A DNA stretch of 37,617 bases, taken from NCBI GenBank assembly GCA_019746975.1, contig JAIERK010000187.1, positions 1 to 37,617 of the forward strand, read 5' to 3'. The stretch is from Candidatus Obscuribacterales bacterium. GTDB lineage: Bacteria > Cyanobacteriota > Vampirovibrionia > Obscuribacterales > Obscuribacteraceae. The notes beneath the pieces are model-generated. The model ran no database searches and was not told where the DNA came from. It worked only from the letters and a program-made list of their open reading frames with translations. The position numbers and the translations under genes are program-made. Below, one piece after another: positions 28,087-35,458 of the stretch; position 1 is the stretch's first letter, and every line of letters begins with the position of its first letter.

Positions 28087-28497
28087 CTAATAATAATAGC
28101 GCAGCGGAGACAATGAATTGCAGATGGAGACCATGACTCCTAACCACACGCCAATGCCGACTGGAGAAAGGAGACAGAACACCAGGACATGTCCATTGGA
28201 AAGATGCCATGGATTCTTGGGTCTGCAAAGATTTAGTGCATACAACCCAAACCGAATTTGCGGTAAGAAAAACAACAACACGATGGGAACGAGAAAAACA
28301 AAAAGCTCCTGCGAGCCCAGCACATCCCAGAGCCAACCCGAGAGTGCACAGACTGACATCAAGATGAGCCAGCGCTGCCAGGCTACGCACGAGCACACCT
28401 TCTTCATTAGCTCGAAGATTATACATACGTCGACTACGACTACCAATACGACAGGCAGTATTACCGTCAGTAAACAAATTACCGAATATGGCGTCAT
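28087..28497 (-). CDS. small integral membrane protein, unknown
   Basis: The product has 136 residues and four clear hydrophobic segments at about 4-29, 43-60, 65-88 and 103-127. A short basic loop follows the first helix, and the C-terminus is PLRYYY. The hydrophobic pattern in this frame, with charged loops, argues that it is real, while the overlapping frames give no coherent protein. The family is not recognised. It may be the last gene of a transcript from the sulfotransferase at 28637, 139 bases upstream on the same strand. No function is proposed. Confidence 0.6.
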   Translation of the reverse strand: MTPYSVICLLTVILPVVLVVVVDVCIIFELMKKVCSCVAWQRWLILMSVCALSGWLWDVLGSQELFVFLVPIVLLFFLPQIRFGLYALNLCRPKNPWHLSNGHVLVFCLLSPVGIGVWLGVMVSICNSLSPLRYYY

Positions 28498-28636
28498 GGT
28501 TCCGCCCCAGATTCAATGCAGCCTCTGACTCATCATAACTGACGAATGGAATTATCGCCACCAGAAGAACCCGAAACTTCCGAAATCAATATTCACGCAT
28601 TTCTACATTGGCGAACGGAGCGAGCAGGTGCCTCGT

Positions 28637-30103
28637 TCAGGCGTTCGTGTCACTCGAGCTGCCGAGCAAATTACCAAAGAAGCTACCGACTCCTTTTCGC
28701 AACCCGTTCGCAGCCGATTTGTCCTCGACTTTCGGGACGGCACCTGCACTTTCCTTGTCCGCGCTGAGCAGCTTCACCGATCGAATATTCATAGAAGCTT
28801 TGGAGCGACTAGAGACCGTGTTGCTGATGTGCAGACGCAGACTGGATAACTGCCCGCACCAACTTTCTTCGGAAGATAGGTTAAAACGCAAGGTGGTGCA
28901 ATGAGTCCCCGGATCATACAACTTTGTAAAGTCGGAACTCTTCGAGGTTTCGAATGTATCTGCACCGCTAGACCAGGAAAGTCCGGCTCGACCGCCAAAC
29001 TCCCCGGAGACGCAAACCCAGCACTCCGAGACATCATTCATCGAGACATCGTTGCAACGGAAATCCATTTCAATCGCTCGAGCGCCACCACCTGTAGCAT
29101 CAGCGCGCTTTACCACAACTGACAAACCAGCATCGCTCGTACCGACGAGCTGAACATTCTCAGAACCAGTTACGCTGCCCAGAAGTTTCTCTCTAGATTT
29201 GCCGCAAAAATCGAACACGAGGGGAGCCGTTTTCGTTCCGCTCACCTCATAATCCAGCTCCCGCAGAATATCGTGCAGCACTTCGTCAAATACATCGAGC
29301 ACCGCCTGATTGACAGGCTCTCGCTTCCAGCGTTCAATAGATTCTTGTATCGAACCGCTCGTTCTATGTTGTGAATATGATTTATCATCCGGCAAAGGCC
29401 TGATGTCGATACCGACAGTATCAATGAGGTCCTTCAAGGTCGGTATCGGATTTAGTGCCAGGTCTTCATACCGTACGAGACTTGCTTTGCCACCAGCCGC
29501 TTTGAATGCTTTATAGTTTTCAAACCTATGCAGATACCGATACGCTAGCGTCAATGCGTGATCTCTGTCTGTGTCAGTCTGCTGCCTGCCGAATGCGAGA
29601 TAACCACGTTTGGCATTGAATGAGTTGGCTGACAAAAACAGATCGCGCGGATCGCGAAACAAGTATAGTGCGTATGTGTCCATGCTGCTGGAAAGGAAAG
29701 ACGGCATCCACTCTACGACCTTTTCAGCGTAAAATCGGCTGGCAGGATTTTCAATGCGCACAGTATCGGAAAATTGCTTCCAGAGAGCCGACAAAACATC
29801 GCTGCTCATCGGAATATTGAGGAGCCTACTCTCATCCTGCCCAGCGCGAAGAACAATCGGATTCGTCCCTAGAATACTTTGATATGCCGACGCCGTCTGT
29901 CCATAATCAGCGAACGTCCACCCCTGCCACTGAGCAGCAAAGTGCGCAATCAGGCTGAGGTAGCGACTCTCCAGAGGATAGACCTGGTCGAATACGCAAT
30001 CAGGATCGGTGCCTAAAAGCTGCATGGCAAGCGTCGATCCGGAGCGACCCATACCGGTCACCAGTATCGGAGTTAACGATTTTGTTGTCGAATTAGTCGC
30101 CAT
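28637..30103 (-). CDS. sulfotransferase with extra C-terminal beta-rich domain
   Basis: The product has 488 residues. The 5'-phosphosulfate loop GMGRSGST is at 17-24 and the 3'-phosphate segment, LFRDPRDLFLSANSF, at 148-162. LVRYEDLALNP and WKREPVNQ fit the Sulfotransfer_3-like family. The catalytic part ends near 290. Residues about 295-450 form an additional Ser/Gly-rich, strand-forming region with several Cys (DFCGKS, DFRCND, ECWVCVS, HCTTLRFN) that resembles a jelly-roll or carbohydrate-binding module; it is not recognised by name. A Ser/Lys-rich tail ends the protein. No signal peptide is seen. The extra domain may tether the enzyme to its glycan. The ATG at 30103 is the natural start. 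Confidence 0.9.
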   Translation of the reverse strand: MATNSTTKSLTPILVTGMGRSGSTLAMQLLGTDPDCVFDQVYPLESRYLSLIAHFAAQWQGWTFADYGQTASAYQSILGTNPIVLRAGQDESRLLNIPMSSDVLSALWKQFSDTVRIENPASRFYAEKVVEWMPSFLSSSMDTYALYLFRDPRDLFLSANSFNAKRGYLAFGRQQTDTDRDHALTLAYRYLHRFENYKAFKAAGGKASLVRYEDLALNPIPTLKDLIDTVGIDIRPLPDDKSYSQHRTSGSIQESIERWKREPVNQAVLDVFDEVLHDILRELDYEVSGTKTAPLVFDFCGKSREKLLGSVTGSENVQLVGTSDAGLSVVVKRADATGGGARAIEMDFRCNDVSMNDVSECWVCVSGEFGGRAGLSWSSGADTFETSKSSDFTKLYDPGTHCTTLRFNLSSEESWCGQLSSLRLHISNTVSSRSKASMNIRSVKLLSADKESAGAVPKVEDKSAANGLRKGVGSFFGNLLGSSSDTNA

Positions 30104-30294
30104 AGTCGTCTAAACCGCCGGTTCATCATGATCCAATCATCGGTCGATCGTATCATCACTCATAGCAACTGATTATGATTCCCGGCTCAGGAAGCGCGGG
30201 AACAATACCAACTTCACGTACGGTCCTGCAATGGATTGCCCTGTGGGCGAACCCTAAACAGCCTGAGAAGCCAATGTGCGAACTGGTTCGAATG

Positions 30295-30475
30295 CCACGA
30301 TGAAAAAAAGCATCTCTCGACGGAATGATGACAATGGGCATTGCCTCGACGGCATTAAAAAGGCATCCAAGTTATTCCCTCCACGGAATGACAGCGATGA
30401 TTATTCCATCGACAGCCTGAAAAGGCATCCAATAGAAGCTCGGCGAGCCTGTTTCTCACAGAATGACCTTCCAAA
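30295..30475. repeat. imperfect tandem repeat, unit about 63 bases
   Basis: Each unit has an A part like ACGGAATGA and a B part like TCGAC(G/A)GC, then A-rich, then AGGCATCCAA. Full units start at 30319 and 30382. A partial B part precedes them (about 30295-30318) and a partial A part follows (from 30457). One base is gained or lost between copies inside the unit, so the repeat is not kept in a reading frame. Confidence 0.65.
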
Positions 30476-30506
30476 ACAGAAGAGCGCCCAGCAGTGCCGG
30501 GCGCTC
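30466..30506 (-). terminator. rho-independent terminator of the lipoprotein-like gene
   Basis: On the minus strand an 8-bp GC-rich stem (arms 30499-30506 and 30482-30489) with a 9-base loop is followed by TTCTGTTTTGG. It lies just past the stop codon at 30528. Confidence 0.8.
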
Positions 30507-30527
30507 CAGACTTAGACTAGCTACGTG

Positions 30528-31172
30528 CTACTCGGTCTTCGTATCTTCTTTAGGTGCTTCGGCCTTGGTTGCATCTGCACCCGCTTCGGACTTCGCTCCG
30601 TCTTCTTCCTTGTTGTCTTTCTTGAGCTTGGAGCGATCGATCGCGGCTACGAGTCTGACTTTGTCAGAGGTCGGTTCGAGATAAATGAGCTCACCAACGT
30701 AAACATCACCACAGTCATACTTTTCTGTAGGACTGGTCGGATCCTTTGCCTTGCTGCCTTCTCGGACGACAGGTGCGGTAGCGCTTGTGGGGAGCATCTT
30801 GGCCAGAGTCTCCAACGCTTGTTCTTTCGTAATTGGATTGTCGGCATAGATTGCCTCGAGTCTGAAACACGAGCCGTCCTTGCATTGAGCAGAGAACTGA
30901 CCGCCCTTGCTGTCTTTCGTGCGACTGAGATACTGATTTCTTCCGCCTGACTTTGCCGCTTGCTGTTCGTCCAGGACAAAGGTCAAAACGGCATCTTTAA
31001 TGACGGTTTCGGGCACGCCGACTTTGAGACCTTCGACATTGATTGTACCGTTCTTGCTGGCGCCATCTTGCCCGTAATTACCACTTCCGCAACCTTGCTG
31101 GAAGAAGCATACTGCTGCCAGTGCCACGTACAATATCGGGCTGGTCTTTCGTACAGTTTTGCCGGATATCAT
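30528..31172 (-). CDS. putative lipoprotein, unknown function
   Basis: The product has 214 residues. The N-terminus has a basic start, a hydrophobic core (about 12-24) and FFQQGCGSG, where Cys28 could carry the lipid; the residues before it are not an ideal lipobox. The mature part contains two Cys close together (CKDGSC) and one later, and the last 40 residues are rich in Lys, Glu and Ala and probably disordered. The start is well supported by GGAGAG five bases before the ATG at 31172. The family is not recognised. It has its own terminator and seems to be a single-gene unit in the envelope. Confidence 0.8.
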   Translation of the reverse strand: MISGKTVRKTSPILYVALAAVCFFQQGCGSGNYGQDGASKNGTINVEGLKVGVPETVIKDAVLTFVLDEQQAAKSGGRNQYLSRTKDSKGGQFSAQCKDGSCFRLEAIYADNPITKEQALETLAKMLPTSATAPVVREGSKAKDPTSPTEKYDCGDVYVGELIYLEPTSDKVRLVAAIDRSKLKKDNKEEDGAKSEAGADATKAEAPKEDTKTE

Positions 31173-31299
31173 GTGTACTCTCCATTTTGTGTAACCGATC
31201 CAGCATCTTAGCGCACCACAAGCTGTTACTGCAAGGTGAATGCGAAGCGTTACTTAAGAGTATTTAACTGGCCAATCCGCTACAGCACTGGAAATGGGA

Positions 31300-32382
31300 T
31301 TAAGTATTCTTGGACCCAAGTCGCGTCAAGACATTGCGGACGGCGCTGCTTGCCCTGGTTACAGGACTGTTTAATATATTAGAGAGTTTTTCTTCTGTAT
31401 TAAAAAGCTCGCTCTCCATGTCTTTTACTAAAGATTCGTTGCGAAGATTTTCGACGGTAAGTTTATGAAGAGCCAGCATCGACGCGTACCTTATCGCCTT
31501 CAAGATTCTAGCCATGGTGGCAGGGTCATAGTTATCTGGATCAACAAGATCGGTCGAATCCGGCTCTATCAGACTCTCATCATCAACCATGCTATAGACC
31601 CAATAACTGATCGTATCGATCATTTTCTCCCAATACATTTGTCTCGATATACTTTTAGAGAGTAAATAAGATTCGTATTTATCTCCGATGTACGCCAGAT
31701 CGGCGATAAAGTTCATGGAACGCATATTTCTTCTGGTGGCGCTTCCCTCGTGCCGACGAAATGAGCAGAAAGGCTCAGAAGAGTAGTACAACATGCCACC
31801 ATCCATAATACGAAACCAGTACTCCACATCACCGTAGTGAAACAGAGCGGTATCGAATCCGGTGCCTCGCTTGTTCGCGGAGAACGAGACACAGCTTGGT
31901 TCTCCAATCCAATTACAGTAATTCGTTATATTTGCCTCGATCACCTCGTCGCCTGAGAGCAATCGATCTTCATCGTACTGACTAACCACGCCCTTAACTT
32001 CGCCGTGATCGCCGATGATAGTCCGGCTGCCGGTTACGAGGCTAACAGCAGGGTTATTCGTCAACAGCTCGGCATGCCTTTCAAGACAGGTTGGTATCAA
32101 GAGATCATCCTGGGCAAAGAGCTTGATGATCTCACCGGTCGCGCGCTCGATGGTGGCATTGTAGTTTGGAAACAATCCCAGCCGATTGCTGTTGCGCCAG
32201 ACTATCAGCCGATCGTCACGAGCAGCATACTCCCTGGCAATCTCGAGAGAATCATCGGTGGAACAATCATCAGCTACCAAAAGCTCAAAGTCTTGATGCG
32301 TCTGACCAAGTACCGTTTCAATCGCTTCGCCCAGATATCGGCGACCATTGAAAACAGGCAGACAAACTGAGATTTTTGGCAT
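31300..32382 (-). CDS. family 2 glycosyltransferase
   Basis: The product has 360 residues with a GT-A fold. SVCLPVFNGRRYLGEAIETVLGQT opens the domain, VADDCSTDDS (37-45) binds the nucleotide and FAQDDLL (around 89-95) supplies the metal-binding acidic pair. It should add a sugar from a nucleotide-sugar donor in the cytoplasm. About 130 residues after the catalytic core are mostly helical and end in the basic segment SPVTRASSAVRNVLTRLGS, which may contact the membrane. Its ATG immediately follows the stop of cysNC (TAAATG), so it is co-translated with the PAPS-forming enzymes. This tie suggests that the sugar it adds, or the chain it extends, is a sulfation target. Confidence 0.92.
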   Translation of the reverse strand: MPKISVCLPVFNGRRYLGEAIETVLGQTHQDFELLVADDCSTDDSLEIAREYAARDDRLIVWRNSNRLGLFPNYNATIERATGEIIKLFAQDDLLIPTCLERHAELLTNNPAVSLVTGSRTIIGDHGEVKGVVSQYDEDRLLSGDEVIEANITNYCNWIGEPSCVSFSANKRGTGFDTALFHYGDVEYWFRIMDGGMLYYSSEPFCSFRRHEGSATRRNMRSMNFIADLAYIGDKYESYLLSKSISRQMYWEKMIDTISYWVYSMVDDESLIEPDSTDLVDPDNYDPATMARILKAIRYASMLALHKLTVENLRNESLVKDMESELFNTEEKLSNILNSPVTRASSAVRNVLTRLGSKNT

Positions 32383-34308
32383 TTAGAGCTTGGCTTGCGG
32401 TGTCGCCTCTGGTACCGGCGTGACAGCAGGCGCAGTAAGGCGATCCTTGTGGACAACGCCTTTCTGATCCAACAAGTCAATGACCGCCGACACCTCGTCT
32501 CTCGTCGTCATACGACTGGAGTCAAGGCGTAAATGCGGATTTACAGGAGGTTGGTAGGGCGAGCTCAGACCTGTCAGATTCGATACCTGCCCGGTCACGA
32601 CCTTCTTGTAGAGTCCCTTCGGATCCCTGCTCTTGCACACTTCGAGTGGGCAGAACATAAAGATCTCGTTGAAGTCAGCATCTCCGATCAGCTTGCGCGC
32701 TTGCTCTCTGTCCTGCTCATAAGGCGATATGCAAGCAACTACCGTAATGAAGCCGGTGTCGAGGAAAATCTTCGCGAGGTTGGAAATTCGTCTGATGTTC
32801 TCCGATCGATCCTCGGGCGAGAAGCCGAGATCGGCGCACAGACCAGTTCTTAAATTGTCCCCGTCGAGAACCACCACCTTGTAACCGCTGTTGAACAAAA
32901 AGCGTTCAAGCGCTTTGGCAAGCGTACTCTTACCGGCGCCAGACAGCCCGGTGAGCCAGAGAACGGTGCCTGGGTGTCCGTTTTGCTCTTCCCGCATGCC
33001 GCGTTGAACGTAACCTTCTTCAAACACGACGTTCGGATCGGCGACAGGAGCATCATGCTTTCTCTCGCCTTTGAGATTGACCACACCCGCAGCGACAGTA
33101 TCGTACTTGCTGCAGAGCACTAGCTTGTTCAAATTAGCAGTACTCAGCGATCGGTCGAACGCTATCGGTCTTTCGGTTTTGATTTTGACGTCGGCGATAT
33201 CGCCGTTGTTGAGGACGGCGCTCGCATGCCGGCTACCACCCGCAGGCGTCACTACCGTCACTTCGCAATTGACTTCATTGGTACCGATCTTCAACAGATA
33301 GTTGTTGTCCGGTTGAAAAGGTTCGGAAGACAACCAGACTATTCGAGAGCCAAACTCGGTTTCTACCTCCGGCACCTCTCTTGTCGAAGAGATGACCTCT
33401 CCACGCTCGACAAAAATCTGCTCAGTCAAACAGATAGAAACAGATTCGCCTTTGAATGCTTTCTGCTTCCCGCCTGCCGGGAAGGTTTCGATCGAGGCGA
33501 CCGTCGATACTTTACCCGACGGTGAGAAAAAGATTTCCATGCCTGGAGCGATCTCGCCTGACATTACGCGTCCGGCGAAGTATCTCATATCGTTGAACTT
33601 ATAGACGTCTTGCAACACCATACGCAGTGGCTCACTGCCGGTGGTGAAGTCGAGAGTATCTTCTTTGAGCTTTAGAATGAACGGCAAGAGCGGTAGTCCG
33701 TTATACCAGGAGAAATTTTCGCTTGTCGCCGTGATGTTCTCACCATGGAGCGCGGAAATCGGAATCACCTTCAAGCAACGTAGCCCTTCGGCATCCGCCA
33801 AGTCCGCGAGATCAGCAGCGAGCTTGGTGAAAGTCGTTTCGTTGTAGCCAATCTTATCGAGTTTGTTAACTACGATGATGACTTCACGGATTCCCAGAAT
33901 CGAAAGCACTTTGAGGTGCCGTCCAGTCTGGCTGCGAATACCTTCAACGCAGTCGACCACGACGATACCTTGCTCCGCTTCCGAAGCACCACTCGTCATG
34001 TTTTTCAAAAATTCAATGTGACCAGGTGCATCGATCAGGAGAAAGCGATGGCCGTCGAATTCGAAATTGACTCTCGTGGTATCGATGCTGATACCCTGCT
34101 CTTGCTCTTCTTGCAGCGCATCGAAGAAAAATGCCGGTTCGAATGGCACATGCTTCTCTTCGCAGGTCTTCTTCACAGCTTCGACTTTGTCGGCAGGAAT
34201 TTTGCCGGTGTCGAGCAGGATTCGCCCCAGGAGCGTAGATTTGCCGTGATCGACGTGACCTACGACAACGATTTTTTTTACATCGGGTTCGCTATAGAGT
34301 TCTACCAT
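32383..34308 (-). CDS. cysNC: bifunctional sulfate adenylyltransferase GTPase subunit / APS kinase (NodQ-like)
   Basis: The product has 641 residues, the usual size of CysN-CysC (NodQ) fusions. The N-terminal GTPase has G1 GHVDHGKS (17-24), G3 DAPGH (93-97) and G4 NKLD (148-151), followed by two beta-barrel domains. The APS kinase domain starts near 440 with P-loop GLSGAGKS (454-461) and contains LDGDNLR and FCPLEVCKSRDPKGLY. CysN with CysD makes APS from sulfate and ATP at the cost of GTP; CysC phosphorylates it to PAPS. No reductase (cysH) follows, so the product probably feeds sulfotransferases. The ribosome binding site AAGGTG overlaps the cysD stop codon. A C-terminal extension of about 20 residues is Pro/Ala-rich. 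Confidence 0.96.
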   Translation of the reverse strand: MVELYSEPDVKKIVVVGHVDHGKSTLLGRILLDTGKIPADKVEAVKKTCEEKHVPFEPAFFFDALQEEQEQGISIDTTRVNFEFDGHRFLLIDAPGHIEFLKNMTSGASEAEQGIVVVDCVEGIRSQTGRHLKVLSILGIREVIIVVNKLDKIGYNETTFTKLAADLADLADAEGLRCLKVIPISALHGENITATSENFSWYNGLPLLPFILKLKEDTLDFTTGSEPLRMVLQDVYKFNDMRYFAGRVMSGEIAPGMEIFFSPSGKVSTVASIETFPAGGKQKAFKGESVSICLTEQIFVERGEVISSTREVPEVETEFGSRIVWLSSEPFQPDNNYLLKIGTNEVNCEVTVVTPAGGSRHASAVLNNGDIADVKIKTERPIAFDRSLSTANLNKLVLCSKYDTVAAGVVNLKGERKHDAPVADPNVVFEEGYVQRGMREEQNGHPGTVLWLTGLSGAGKSTLAKALERFLFNSGYKVVVLDGDNLRTGLCADLGFSPEDRSENIRRISNLAKIFLDTGFITVVACISPYEQDREQARKLIGDADFNEIFMFCPLEVCKSRDPKGLYKKVVTGQVSNLTGLSSPYQPPVNPHLRLDSSRMTTRDEVSAVIDLLDQKGVVHKDRLTAPAVTPVPEATPQAKL

Positions 34309-34314
34309 ATCACC

Positions 34315-35121
34315 TTACATGTATCCGTCTTTACGCAACTTCTGCATTGCGTAGGTGTCTTCCTTGTCTTGAGCTCGTCCTGCTCTTTCCGTCGTTTCCG
34401 TGGTGCGCAGCTCCTCGATGATTTCATCGAGATTAGATGCACACGAGTTAATCGTACCGGTGCAAGGCCAGCAGCCGAGACTGCGGTATCGCTTGCCTTC
34501 ATCATTGCCGAAATAGAGCGGCATGATTTCTAGATTTTCGCGTCGAATGTATTCCCAGATGTCCGTCTCGGTCCAGTGAAGAATCGGATGGATTCGCAAA
34601 TGGACATCATCGGGTGTATGCAAATTGTAGTAGTGCCACAATTCGGCTGGTTGATTCTTATAGGTCCACTCCGAGTTGCTGGAGCGAGGTGAAACCACCC
34701 GCTCTTTGCCCCGGGAGCCTTCTTCGTCTCGTCGAATACCGAGAAGAAGTCCGCCCAACTTGTGCTCTTTGACGGTGTCGAGCAGCGCCTGCGTCTTCAG
34801 AGCGCCACAACAGACCAGGCGTCCCTTCTCAGGACCCATGCCCTCGTCCAGAGCTTGCTTGTTCTGTCCGACTATAAGCTTCAATCCGTTGCGCGCAGCG
34901 AACTCGTCGCGCCAACGGATCATTTCAGGAATTTTGTAACTTGTATCAATATGGACCAGTTGCAACGGCACCTGGCCAAGAAAAGCTTTGCGTACTAGAT
35001 GAAGCAGAACTGTGGAGTCTTTGCCCATCGACCACAGCAGTGCCAGGTTTTTAGTCTTGTTGAAGGCTTCACGGATTATGAAAACGCTTTCATTCTCAAG
35101 CCAATCTAAGTAAGAACTCAT
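34315..35121 (-). CDS. cysD: sulfate adenylyltransferase subunit 2, short form
   Basis: The product has 268 residues, against about 300 in E. coli. The PP-loop is WSMGKDSTVLLHL (29-41). VHIDTSYKIPEM, GIRRDEEGSRGKER and WTETDIWEYI are diagnostic for CysD. The loop before RYRSLGCWPCTG is about 20-25 residues shorter than in E. coli, explaining the smaller size. It also has LVCCGALKT, a Cys pair at a place where PAPS reductases carry a CC motif, so the branch is not the proteobacterial one. It adenylates sulfate to APS together with CysN. It is the first gene of the operon; cysNC starts six bases after its stop. Confidence 0.95.
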   Translation of the reverse strand: MSSYLDWLENESVFIIREAFNKTKNLALLWSMGKDSTVLLHLVRKAFLGQVPLQLVHIDTSYKIPEMIRWRDEFAARNGLKLIVGQNKQALDEGMGPEKGRLVCCGALKTQALLDTVKEHKLGGLLLGIRRDEEGSRGKERVVSPRSSNSEWTYKNQPAELWHYYNLHTPDDVHLRIHPILHWTETDIWEYIRRENLEIMPLYFGNDEGKRYRSLGCWPCTGTINSCASNLDEIIEELRTTETTERAGRAQDKEDTYAMQKLRKDGYM

Positions 35122-35188
35122 TTAGGTTGTCCAGGTGCAAAACGCAGTAGGGATGACGGTATTGGTAGTACTTCAATAACGGTCGGAA

Positions 35189-35194
35189 ATTATA
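35189..35194 (-). promoter_or_regulatory. candidate -10 box for the cysD operon
   Basis: The minus strand reads TATAAT about 68 bases before the cysD ATG. A matching -35 box at 16-18 bases is not evident. Confidence 0.4.
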
Positions 35195-35428
35195 CAGGAG
35201 CGTGCCAAGTGCTTACTTGAAGTCAGTATCAGGTTGTAATCAGGAAACGTATGCATCAACGGTCCGACCCGGGGAAACGTTGCACCGGCGCACCATTTCC
35301 TGATTAACAGTTTCTCAGACACGAGTGTAGCGTCACCGTAACCAATCTATTTGTTAATGAAACTAAAAATGGCCAACATCTATTAACAGAATTAGCGCCA
35401 ACTCAAAAAAGCTCCTGACTACTTCAAC

Positions 35429-35434
35429 TATAAT
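35429..35434 (+). promoter_or_regulatory. candidate -10 box for the GT-C gene
   Basis: TATAAT lies 24 bases before the ATG at 35459, which would leave a short leader. The -35 region is not consensus. Confidence 0.4.
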
Positions 35435-35458
35435 CGACCCACCTTCGAAAATGGTGAT

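Larger units (their letters stand above)
30104..30527. other. intergenic region with tandem repeats, 424 bases
   Basis: Apart from the 63-base repeats (30295-30475) and the terminator of the next minus-strand gene, nothing coding is seen. The promoter of the sulfotransferase must lie near 30104-30180 but no clear hexamers were found. Confidence 0.5.
35122..35458. other. divergent promoter region between cysD and the GT-C gene, 337 bases
   Basis: No gene is seen. A perfect -10 hexamer is present for each direction (see the two entries). No recognised sulfate riboswitch or CysB-type site could be identified by eye. Confidence 0.5.

Noticed and set aside
28118..28528. 136-codon frame on the plus strand opposite the four-helix protein
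   Set aside because: Its product is Thr/Ser/Gln-rich without any domain, whereas the minus-strand frame gives ordered membrane helices.
28040..28561. 173-codon minus-strand frame overlapping the four-helix protein in another phase
   Set aside because: The hydrophobic stretches are irregular and no coherent membrane pattern or ribosome binding site is seen; the 28087-28497 frame is better.
30295..30475. CRISPR-like array
   Set aside because: Repeats are long, imperfect and contiguous with no unique spacers, and no cas gene is nearby.
30276..30515. Possible 79-residue protein with internal 21-residue repeats
   Set aside because: The DNA repeat unit contains an indel that breaks frame agreement between copies, and no ribosome binding site or domain is visible.
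34271..34280. Run of eight T in the cysNC start region as a programmed frameshift or terminator
   Set aside because: It encodes Lys-Lys-Ile in a frame that stays intact through both domains, and there is no hairpin beside it.
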